The notes under the pieces: generated by a model
What the model saw: only the letters and a program-made list of their open reading frames with translations
What the model was told of the DNA's origin: nothing
Databases searched by the model: none
Source of the DNA: Opitutia bacterium
GTDB taxonomy: Bacteria; Verrucomicrobiota; Verrucomicrobiia; Opitutales; UBA953
Assembly (NCBI GenBank): GCA_003485955.1
Contig: DNHH01000135.1
Span: 8,092 to 13,520, forward strand
DNA: 5,429 nucleotides
Direction: 5' to 3'
Part shown: piece by piece, positions 1-5,429 of the stretch
How positions within the stretch are numbered: the first letter of the stretch is position 1
Layout of the letters: every line of letters starts with the position of its first letter
Made by a program: the position numbers and the translations under genes

Positions 1-46
1 CACAAACTTGCTTGTTTCACCAAGTTATTCGGCTAGTTATTCCCAT

Positions 47-523
47 ATGAAATCGATGCTCAGGGTGTCGCTTTGGCTTACAGGGGCTGTGCTTTTTGCT
101 GCCTGTAGTTCCCGCCCAGACCGATCCGGTGATCTAGCAAAGGTTCGTAACCTGAATGTCACGCCCGTGATCTCAGGCTCAAGTTCAAGCACCACTCAGA
201 ACTTGGAGTTAACAGTTCAGGAGTCTATTCAGCGCTCCGTTACTGCCAGAGGTTACACGGTTACGAAAGATGGCACTGCTGATGCGACCGTACGTGCTGC
301 CTGGTTGATCGGGAATGAAACGACGAACGGAAAGACGGAACGCATCTACACCCTCTCTGTTTCTGTCTTTAATGCGCAAGGTGAACGTATCTTTTCAGCA
401 CGTTCTATTAACGGTTGGCCTGAAGTCTTATGGACTGAAGCCCGGGTTAATTCGGAAATTGCCGCACTCTTCCGGGCACTCCCCGAAGCGACCCCTGAGT
501 TAGCTCCTGTTAGGCTAAAGTAA
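47..523 (+). CDS. small lipoprotein, DUF4136-like (putative)
   Basis: Predicted lipoprotein of 158 residues, function unknown. From the ATG at 47 the protein opens with a basic start (MKSMLR), a hydrophobic stretch and a lipobox-like LFAAC, placing the lipidated Cys at residue 20. The frame is open to the left edge and a TTG at 8 is possible, but it would add 13 polar residues ahead of the signal peptide; an ATG at 56 is also possible. No Shine-Dalgarno is visible before any of them. After a Ser/Thr-rich stretch (about 44-51), the mature part shows a helix ending in ARGYTV (67-72), an ADATV strand (78-82), a strand pair around SVSVFNAQGERIF (104-116) and a C-terminal helix ending in ALPEA. 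This order resembles DUF4136 lipoproteins: helix, 'a.GY', 'aD..V', 'D..g..iW', closing helix with Pro. The DUF4136 match is from memory and the usual N-terminal 'YkTyaW' motif is absent. It converges on panE with 13 bp between stops. Confidence 0.75.
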   Translation: MKSMLRVSLWLTGAVLFAACSSRPDRSGDLAKVRNLNVTPVISGSSSSTTQNLELTVQESIQRSVTARGYTVTKDGTADATVRAAWLIGNETTNGKTERIYTLSVSVFNAQGERIFSARSINGWPEVLWTEARVNSEIAALFRALPEATPELAPVRLK

Positions 524-525
524 GT

Positions 526-535
526 TAAGGCCTTA
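526..535. repeat. 10-bp perfect palindrome between convergent stop codons
   Basis: TAAGGCCTTA occupies most of the 13-bp gap between the stop of the lipoprotein gene (521-523) and the stop of panE (537-539). It is flanked by a second inverted pair, AGGCTA at 512-517 and TAGCCT at 538-543, which could pair across a 20-nt loop. The position suits a shared transcription end for both strands. However, there is no T-tract, the central palindrome has no loop, and the outer stem is only 6 bp, so a terminator role is a guess. Confidence 0.25.
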
Positions 536-536
536 T

Positions 537-1460
537 CTAGCCTCGACGCTTAGCGACGAGTTTCTGGATTTCTGAGAGCAGCTTGCTCAGTTCAGGCATG
601 GATGCACCTGCCGCGATTCCGCGCGCAAGGGGGATCGCCCAAATTGGATCAATCTCCACTTCTTTGCCTTCAATGTAGTCGATGAGACTCGAAGGACGGT
701 ATGGCCCCATGGATTCGGTCACAGTGAATTGGCGTTCGAGGTGTTCCTGTGAAAAGGGTACCCCGCATGCAGCTGCCGCCGATTGAACTTCCTGCATCAA
801 GATACGTGAGCGTGCGCGTAGCTCTGCGTCCGCTAAGATACGATCTGTGGTTACGCCGCCTGCTACGATGGCGAGTCCGTTGAAAGGAATATTCCAACAC
901 AGCTTTTTCCAAAGAACAGCGTCGAGCGAATCTTCGGCCTTACAGTCAACGCCGGCATGTAAAAAAATTTCCACGCACTTGCGTACATTGTCGTGAATCG
1001 GACCTTGAGCAGCGGCCATCCGGATATAACCCGGTAGCATATTTTCAATCACGCCAGGTGCTGTCCGATTGATGCACACAAAGCAAAGTCCAGCGACAAC
1101 ACGGCTTGGTTCGACAATCTGGGCTAACACTTCTGCGTTACCCATGCCGTTTTGTAGGGTGAGAAGTACGGTCTTGGGCCCACACATGGGTTTAATCCAT
1201 TGAGCCAAGTTGGCATTCGCTGTTGTTTTGGCGGCGACAACGACAAGGTCGACAATGCCGATTTCTTTAGGGTCAGAGGTGGCTAGGGCGATACGTTGAA
1301 GCGTATCGCTTCCGCGTTGAATGAGACGAATGCCTTTCTCATTCAAAATGTTCGCATCGCGTCGGGCTAAGCAGCGAACCTCATGACCGTCGGCCGCGAG
1401 TAAGGCTCCGTACCATCCGCCAACTGCACCCGTGCCGATGATGGCAATTTTTAGGCTCAT
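537..1460 (-). CDS. panE: 2-dehydropantoate 2-reductase (ketopantoate reductase)
   Basis: Cytosolic enzyme that reduces 2-dehydropantoate to (R)-pantoate with NADPH, the step before pantothenate synthase on the way to CoA. The 307-residue length is normal for the ApbA/PanE family. The N-terminal Rossmann fold starts with GTGAVGG (9-15) and is followed by an R33-R34 pair suited to NADPH phosphate binding, then VAAKT (75-79) and LQNGMGN (102-108). The C-terminal helical domain carries WKKLCWN (184-190), where K186 aligns with the catalytic Lys176 of the E. coli enzyme and N190 and N194 with its Asn180 and Asn184. RPSSLID (255-261) and EVEID (267-271) follow, E269 matching E. coli Glu256. These equivalences are recalled, not computed. 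The ATG overlaps the nadB stop by 4 bp (ATGA), so it is probably translationally coupled to nadB. No panB or panC is nearby. Some family members act on other ketoacids, but the retained residues favour PanE. Confidence 0.9.
   Translation of the reverse strand: MSLKIAIIGTGAVGGWYGALLAADGHEVRCLARRDANILNEKGIRLIQRGSDTLQRIALATSDPKEIGIVDLVVVAAKTTANANLAQWIKPMCGPKTVLLTLQNGMGNAEVLAQIVEPSRVVAGLCFVCINRTAPGVIENMLPGYIRMAAAQGPIHDNVRKCVEIFLHAGVDCKAEDSLDAVLWKKLCWNIPFNGLAIVAGGVTTDRILADAELRARSRILMQEVQSAAAACGVPFSQEHLERQFTVTESMGPYRPSSLIDYIEGKEVEIDPIWAIPLARGIAAGASMPELSKLLSEIQKLVAKRRG
1457..1460 (-). promoter_or_regulatory. nadB stop / panE start overlap (ATGA)
   Basis: On the minus strand the panE ATG (1460-1458) shares bases with the nadB TGA (1459-1457). 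This arrangement usually means one mRNA and re-initiation by the terminating ribosome. The purine run AAAGG lies directly against the ATG, too close to act as a normally spaced Shine-Dalgarno site, which makes coupling the likelier way panE is translated. Confidence 0.7.
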
Positions 1461-3055
1461 CCTTTACGCGTCGAGGAGTGGCGTGCCTCGGGTAGCTTTT
1501 CAAGATAATCGATGGTGTAGTGTAGGCCGCGACTTTCACGACGTTGTTGAGCGCACGTCACTATAAGTTCTGCGATGAGCACTAGATTGCGTAGTTCGAG
1601 GAGCTTCGGCTCAACGCGGAAGTTCCAATAATACTCGCCAACTTCTTCGGAGAGCGTGCGTATGCGTGAGGCTGCGCGGGCGAGACGTTTATCGGTGCGG
1701 ACAATCCCGACGTAGTCCCACATGGCGCGACGTAGTTCATCCCAGTTATGTGCGATGACGACGCGTTCGTCTGGATTGATTGCACTACCGTCAACCCAGG
1801 TCGGTAATTTTACGGCTTCAGGCTGTGCGGACTTTATAATCTCCGCTGCTACTAAAGCGCCATCGTGTGCAATGACGACAGCTTCGAGTAAGGAGTTGGA
1901 TGCAAGTCGATTGGCTCCATGTAAGCCCGTGCAACCAGCTTCGCCTACGGCAAACAACCCGCGAATGCTCGTTCGCCCTGCGAGATCGGTGGCAACTCCC
2001 CCGCAAAGGTAGTGTGCCGCAGGTACGACAGGGATGAGTTGATTTTCAGGATTAATACCCGCCTTTAGGCAGGTATCGTAGATGCTGGGGAAGCGTTCTG
2101 CAAAATGCCCCTTGGAGAAATGTCGTGCGTCGAGGTGCACATGGGTTGAACCGGCACGCTTCATCACGGTATCAATTGCTCGGGCGACGACATCGCGAGG
2201 GGCAAGGTCGGCCTGAGGGTGGAAGTCGGCCATGAAGGCATGTCCGCTCGCGTCGCGTAAAATTGCGCCTTCGCCGCGGACAGCTTCGGAGATGAGTGCC
2301 CGTCCACCGTCAGCCGTGAAGAGCGCAGTCGGGTGGAATTGCACGAATTCCATGTCACGCACTTCTGCGCCGACGCGGTAGGCCATGGCAATGCCATCAC
2401 CGGTAGCAATCTCAGGATTCGTCGTATAGAGGTAAACCTGGCCAACGCCACCTGTGGCCAAGACGACGACGGAAGCCGCAAAGGTAACCACTTTACTTGT
2501 TCGAGTATCGAGTACGTAGAGGCCACGAACCCGGTCAGCCGAGCGTCCGGGATCAGTTAAACCAAGTTTTCCATCCGTGATCAGGTCTACCGCAAGGTGG
2601 TGTTCGAGGACCCTAACGTTGGGACGCGCAGCGACCGCACGTAACAACGCAGACTCAATCGCACGGCCTGTCATATCGCGTGCATGTAAAATACGCCGCT
2701 GCGTGTGTCCGCCTTCACGACCGAGATCGGGAGAGCCAGTCGACGAACGTTCAAATTCTACACCCCAAGCAATGAGTTCATTCACACGCGCAGGTCCAGC
2801 TGCGATGATAGCCTCGACAATTGCACGATCACAGAGCCCATCGCCGGCAGCTAACGTATCATTGATGTGACTTGCGAAAGAGTCTCCGGGGTCAGTGACA
2901 CAGGCGATGCCACCTTGAGCCCAATTCGTGTTGGAATCCGATTTTGTTTTCTTGGTAACGACGGCAACGGACAGGCCGGCTTCGGCAAGTTTGAGTGCAA
3001 AACTCAAACCGCCAATGCCACTACCAACTACAACTGCATCGAACGAACCTTCCAT
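1457..3055 (-). CDS. nadB: L-aspartate oxidase
   Basis: Flavoenzyme that oxidises L-aspartate to iminoaspartate, which quinolinate synthase (NadA) then uses in de novo NAD synthesis; O2 or fumarate serves as acceptor. At 532 residues it fits NadB. An FAD-binding GSGIGG (11-16) opens the protein. Family motifs follow: TNWAQGGIA (43-51), REGGHTQRRILHARD (113-127), ATGG (200-203), FVQFHPTAL (237-245), RGEGAILRD (260-268), PRDVVARAID (286-295), HYLCGG (348-353) and GEAGCTGLHGANRLASNSLL (371-390). H241, R287, H348 and R383 match the active-site residues H244, R290, H351 and R386 of E. coli NadB with a constant offset of three (recalled). The C-terminal helical domain ends with ESRGLHYTIDY (507-517), typical of NadB. 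The REGGH element and the absence of any sdhB or sdhC neighbour argue against succinate dehydrogenase SdhA. No Shine-Dalgarno is visible before the ATG. The gene is coupled to panE downstream; nadA and nadC are not in the window. Confidence 0.96.
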   Translation of the reverse strand: MEGSFDAVVVGSGIGGLSFALKLAEAGLSVAVVTKKTKSDSNTNWAQGGIACVTDPGDSFASHINDTLAAGDGLCDRAIVEAIIAAGPARVNELIAWGVEFERSSTGSPDLGREGGHTQRRILHARDMTGRAIESALLRAVAARPNVRVLEHHLAVDLITDGKLGLTDPGRSADRVRGLYVLDTRTSKVVTFAASVVVLATGGVGQVYLYTTNPEIATGDGIAMAYRVGAEVRDMEFVQFHPTALFTADGGRALISEAVRGEGAILRDASGHAFMADFHPQADLAPRDVVARAIDTVMKRAGSTHVHLDARHFSKGHFAERFPSIYDTCLKAGINPENQLIPVVPAAHYLCGGVATDLAGRTSIRGLFAVGEAGCTGLHGANRLASNSLLEAVVIAHDGALVAAEIIKSAQPEAVKLPTWVDGSAINPDERVVIAHNWDELRRAMWDYVGIVRTDKRLARAASRIRTLSEEVGEYYWNFRVEPKLLELRNLVLIAELIVTCAQQRRESRGLHYTIDYLEKLPEARHSSTRKG

Positions 3056-3090
3056 GTCATGAGTTAAGCCCGAGTGTGCAGGGTAGGGGA

Positions 3091-3105
3091 AGGATGAAAC
3101 ATCCT
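3091..3105 (-). terminator. small hairpin just after dtd (possible weak terminator or leader element)
   Basis: AGGATG and CATCCT form a perfect 6-bp stem around a 3-nt loop. It begins 10 nt past the dtd stop on the minus strand and lies 35 nt before the nadB start, inside the 60-bp gap. In the minus-strand RNA the stem is followed by a C-rich rather than a U-rich stretch, so it is not a classical intrinsic terminator. It could be an attenuating or RNA-processing element between dtd and nadB, or chance. Confidence 0.25.
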
Positions 3106-3115
3106 ATAGCCTATC

Positions 3116-3556
3116 TTAACCTTCGAGTACGAAGGTAACGGGGCCATCATTGACCAGGGCGACTTTCATGTCCGCGCCGAATTCTCCCGTTTCAATGACC
3201 ATACTCGTCTCGCGTTGTAATGCTTCCACGAGCGCATCAAAGACGGGACGTGCCTCTGCAGGTTTGGCTGCGTGATGAAAAGAGGGCCGATTACCTTTAG
3301 AGAAATCAGCCAGTAGTGTAAATTGACTCACGGCTAAGATTGCGCCTTTGGCATCGATAACATCGAGGCCCATTTTGCCTTCGGTATCTTCGAAAACACG
3401 AAGTTTTCGAATCCGGTTCGCTAGGCTTTCGGACTGATTAACTGAGTCGCCATTGGCGATACCCACAAGGAGTAGCAGGCCATGTCCAATCTCTCCGACA
3501 TTACGACCTTCGACGGTTACTGAAGCCTGTAGAACGCGCTGAACAACAATGACCAT
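3116..3556 (-). CDS. dtd: D-aminoacyl-tRNA deacylase (DTD)
   Basis: Homodimeric cytosolic proofreading enzyme that hydrolyses D-amino acids (and mischarged glycine) from tRNA, which recycles the tRNA and protects translation. From the ATG at 3556 it is 146 residues, the usual DTD length, and opens MVIVVQRV like other members; a GTG at 3559 would add one Met. The hallmark motifs are present: SQFTL (77-81), GNRPSF (88-93), TGEFGADM (123-130) and NDGPVT (136-141). The last holds the Gly-Pro pair whose cis conformation gives chiral selectivity in the family. A purine-rich AAAGGG lies only 2 nt before the ATG, close for a Shine-Dalgarno site. The gene is divergent from the CNNM/CBS gene and lies 60 bp upstream of nadB on the same strand. 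Joint transcription with nadB is possible but is questioned by the hairpin between them. Confidence 0.96.
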   Translation of the reverse strand: MVIVVQRVLQASVTVEGRNVGEIGHGLLLLVGIANGDSVNQSESLANRIRKLRVFEDTEGKMGLDVIDAKGAILAVSQFTLLADFSKGNRPSFHHAAKPAEARPVFDALVEALQRETSMVIETGEFGADMKVALVNDGPVTFVLEG

Positions 3557-3565
3557 CACCCTTTA

Positions 3566-4942
3566 ATGCTTCGCAAGTATCTAACTGCAAGTGAGTTCTG
3601 TGCGTTACTTGACGAGCAAGCCTTCACCCTTCAGCGTAAAACCTCGTTGGAAATACTCCTCATCAGTCTATCTATTCTCGCCGGAGCGGTCTTCGCTATG
3701 GCGGAAATGGCATTGGTTTCAGTCAATCGTACTAAACTCAGCCAGCTTGCGGCTAAAGGTAGTCGTCGTGCGCAACGTGCACTTGAGCTTATTGCCCAGC
3801 CGACACGTTTTCTCTCAACCGTACAAACCGGAATCACATTTGCGGCTGTCATCGGTTCAATTTATGCCGGAGCACCCCTTGCCGTCAAAATACGTCCTTG
3901 GCTAGAAAGTCTACCATATGAATGGATCAGACTACACAGCCATCATGCTTCAGAGGCCATTGTGTCTTTTCTTATCGGCTCTGCTAGTATTTTGTTTGGC
4001 GAACTTATTCCGAAGCGTCTTGCATTATTACACCCTGAATACTTTGCGCTTAACCTAGCTTGGGTAATGCATACGGCTGCAACTATCGCTGCACCTTTAA
4101 TTCGCAGCATGAGTTGGGCTGCAGATTTCATTCTCAAGTTGTTTGGACAAACACGGGCAAGCGGCGATATTGTCAGCGAAGACGAAGTGCGCCTGTTGAT
4201 TGACCAAGGTATTGCCAGTGGTGTTTTCCATGAAGGCGAACGCCGCATGGTTTCGGGTGCCTTAGCCTTAGATACCACAACGGCAGAACAACTGATGACG
4301 TCGTCCAACCGCGTCATCTGGTTAAACCTTGCCGACCCCGACGAAGTTAATTGGCGGAAGGTTGTCGCATCAGGTCATAGCTGGTTCCCTGTGTTTCGCG
4401 GTACGCCAGATAAAGCCCTTGGGGTGGTTTCGGTAAAACGTCTTTGGTCCAACCTTGCGCTAACAGGCACAGCCGTGGTCCGTGATTTAGTGACGGATGC
4501 GCCGAGCGTTTCCCCGACAACAACCGCCACTCAATTACTGGAGCGTTTTCGAAAAGAAAAAATCCACCTTGCGCTTGTCGTCGATGAATTCGGAAGAGTC
4601 CGCGGTGTGGTATCTCTCAATGATGTACTCGAACGCATTGTCGGGGAGTTGCCCGGTGAGCTGGCAGCCGCGCGGCACTTAAAAGTGAGACGACGTGATG
4701 ATGGCTCCTGGCTCGTTGATGCCGTCTTGCACATCGAGCAATTCCGCCAAGCAATTGGCATGACAACACCTTTACCAGAAGAAGGCACAGGACGATTCAC
4801 CACACTTTCAGGATTTTTACAGCGCGTACTGGGTCGTCTTCCTCAAGAAGGCGATGTAGTTAATGTCGCTGGACTATCCTTCGAAGTTGTCGACATGGAT
4901 GGTCATCGCGTCGACAAATTGATTGTCACAAAGAAGGTCTAA
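3566..4942 (+). CDS. CNNM/CBS/CorC-HlyC domain membrane protein (hemolysin C / TlyC-like)
   Basis: Inner-membrane protein of the CNNM (DUF21) family, whose members are linked to Mg2+/Co2+ export and were historically called hemolysins; the substrate here is unknown. Using the 458-residue reading, a CNNM domain with about three or four membrane segments spans roughly 28-195. It includes FAMAEMALVS (43-52), PTRFLSTVQTGIT (79-91) and FGELIPKRLALL (144-155). A linker follows (SEDEVRLLIDQG, 204-215), then two CBS repeats: FPVFRG (274-279) with LGVVSVKRL (285-293), and HLALVVDEFGRVRGVVSLND (334-353). The cytosolic CorC_HlyC domain covers about 378-456, with DGSWLVDAVL and FEVVDMDG. The canonical MTPR before the first CBS motif reads MTSSNR (244-249). 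The first 27 residues are unusual for the family. A TTG at 3647 would give MEILLISLSIL, a typical family start, and a 431-residue protein. Neither start has a clear Shine-Dalgarno. It converges on hisF with 6 bp between stops. Confidence 0.92.
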   Translation: MLRKYLTASEFCALLDEQAFTLQRKTSLEILLISLSILAGAVFAMAEMALVSVNRTKLSQLAAKGSRRAQRALELIAQPTRFLSTVQTGITFAAVIGSIYAGAPLAVKIRPWLESLPYEWIRLHSHHASEAIVSFLIGSASILFGELIPKRLALLHPEYFALNLAWVMHTAATIAAPLIRSMSWAADFILKLFGQTRASGDIVSEDEVRLLIDQGIASGVFHEGERRMVSGALALDTTTAEQLMTSSNRVIWLNLADPDEVNWRKVVASGHSWFPVFRGTPDKALGVVSVKRLWSNLALTGTAVVRDLVTDAPSVSPTTTATQLLERFRKEKIHLALVVDEFGRVRGVVSLNDVLERIVGELPGELAAARHLKVRRRDDGSWLVDAVLHIEQFRQAIGMTTPLPEEGTGRFTTLSGFLQRVLGRLPQEGDVVNVAGLSFEVVDMDGHRVDKLIVTKKV

Positions 4943-4948
4943 CGAGTC

Positions 4949-5429
4949 TTAAAGTCTTACGGGTAGCCCGGCTGACTTGAGGTGCTCTTTAGCTTGGCGT
5001 ACTGTATACGTCCCGAAGTGGAAGATGGAAGCTGCGAGCACCGCACTTGCATGACCGTCGCGGAGTACGTCGGTTAAATGATCCAAATTACCAGCACCAC
5101 CTGAAGCGATTACAGGAATATCAACCGCATCGCAGACTGCCCGCGTGAGGGGAATATCGTACCCGGCTTGAGTACCGTCGGCATCCATGCTCGTTAGCAA
5201 AAGTTCTCCGGCACCATATTCGCGCATCTGCCGTGCCCATTGTATGACATCGATGCCTGTTGAGTTACGTCCGCCATGGGTAAAGACTTCCCATTTTCCG
5301 GGTGCGATGCGTTTCGCATCAATCGCAACAACGATGCATTGATTACCAAAAGCTTTGGAAGCGCTACGCACGAGTTTAGGGTCTTTAACCGCGGAAGTAT
5401 TAAGGGAGACCTTGTCCGCACCTGCATGT
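4949..5429 (-). CDS. hisF: imidazole glycerol phosphate synthase cyclase subunit, 5' part beyond window
   Basis: Cyclase subunit that, with the glutaminase HisH, turns PRFAR and glutamine-derived ammonia into imidazole glycerol phosphate and AICAR, linking histidine and purine synthesis. The visible part is the C-terminal 159 residues of a roughly 255-residue TIM barrel; about 95 N-terminal residues, including the first catalytic Asp, lie off the right edge. The frame continues in-frame to the edge, so the GTG at 5371 is an internal Val codon, not a start. Counted from the first complete visible codon: HAGADKVSLNTSAV (1-14), QCIVVAIDAKR (30-40, with D37 matching catalytic Asp130 of the T. maritima enzyme by recalled alignment), LLTSMDADGTQAGYD (77-91), phosphate-binding ASGGAG (108-113) and AASIFHF (132-138). 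The end, AGLPVRL, is typical. Other his genes, if clustered, would lie upstream beyond the window. Confidence 0.97.
   Translation of the reverse strand, partial: HAGADKVSLNTSAVKDPKLVRSASKAFGNQCIVVAIDAKRIAPGKWEVFTHGGRNSTGIDVIQWARQMREYGAGELLLTSMDADGTQAGYDIPLTRAVCDAVDIPVIASGGAGNLDHLTDVLRDGHASAVLAASIFHFGTYTVRQAKEHLKSAGLPVRL

Noticed and set aside
2164..2560. Long open frames in other phases and on the plus strand across nadB (and similar ones across panE, the CNNM gene and hisF)
   Set aside because: They lie wholly within strongly conserved genes, show low-complexity or Ser/Arg-rich products without recognisable domains, and are explained by the codon bias of the real genes.
1457..3055. Succinate dehydrogenase/fumarate reductase flavoprotein (SdhA/FrdA) as the identity of the FAD gene
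   Set aside because: The REGGH element, the NadB-type TNWAQGGIA and the ESRGLHYTIDY ending, plus lack of sdhB or sdhC neighbours, fit L-aspartate oxidase.
3030..3060. 10-codon reading frame starting at an ATG at 3060 that overlaps the nadB start on the minus strand
   Set aside because: It is very short, has no ribosome binding site, and ATG triplets near a start occur easily by chance.
3609..3641. TTGACG followed by GTAAAA as a promoter for the CNNM gene starting at 3647
   Set aside because: TTGACG is a good -35 match, but the nearest -10-like sequence (GTAAAA, 3636-3641) is 21 bp away and poor; at 17 bp spacing the sequence is CAGCGT. It would also lie about 10 bp from the start codon.
4959..4970. 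CGGG-TAG-CCCG inverted repeat near the hisF 3' end as a terminator
   Set aside because: The stem is only 4 bp, it lies inside hisF coding sequence, and no T-tract follows on either strand.
1..5429. CRISPR array, tRNA, rRNA, insertion sequence, toxin-antitoxin or defence genes
   Set aside because: No regularly spaced repeats, tRNA cloverleaf, rRNA-like sequence, transposase motifs or small paired genes were found by eye; almost all bases are accounted for by five ordinary genes.

Overview
The window carries five protein-coding genes with little non-coding DNA between them. It looks like ordinary chromosomal housekeeping sequence from a Gram-negative-type bacterium: there is one predicted lipoprotein, base composition is roughly balanced, and no mobile elements, RNA genes or CRISPR repeats were seen. 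Well-spaced Shine-Dalgarno sequences are scarce. The style of the 2-dehydropantoate 2-reductase and of the CNNM/CBS protein made me think of Verrucomicrobia (Opitutae-like) or relatives. This is an impression from recalled family members, not a demonstrated assignment.

Layout, left to right. A short plus-strand gene (47-523) encodes a small lipoprotein resembling DUF4136. It converges on a minus-strand group, read from right to left: dtd (D-aminoacyl-tRNA deacylase, 3116-3556), nadB (L-aspartate oxidase, 1457-3055) and panE (ketopantoate reductase, 537-1460). nadB and panE overlap by 4 bp (ATGA) and are almost certainly co-transcribed. dtd lies 60 bp upstream of nadB, and that gap holds a small perfect hairpin. 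Divergent from dtd is a plus-strand membrane protein of the CNNM/CBS/CorC-HlyC family (3566-4942, or from a TTG at 3647). It converges, with only 6 bp between stop codons, on the 3' part of hisF (4949-5429, minus), which runs off the right edge.

Functionally the nadB-panE pair joins the first step of de novo NAD synthesis (aspartate to iminoaspartate) to an NADPH-dependent step of pantothenate/CoA synthesis, so both serve cofactor supply. dtd is translation quality control and hisF is histidine biosynthesis. The CNNM/CBS protein probably acts in divalent cation homeostasis or envelope physiology. All five reading frames are intact where visible, and the enzymes keep their recognisable active-site residues.

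I found no undescribed system here. The points worth a second look are modest: start-site choice in the CNNM gene, a non-canonical segment in its first CBS motif, the nadB-panE coupling, and the hairpin after dtd. The longest non-coding stretch is 60 bp (90 bp if the CNNM gene starts at 3647).
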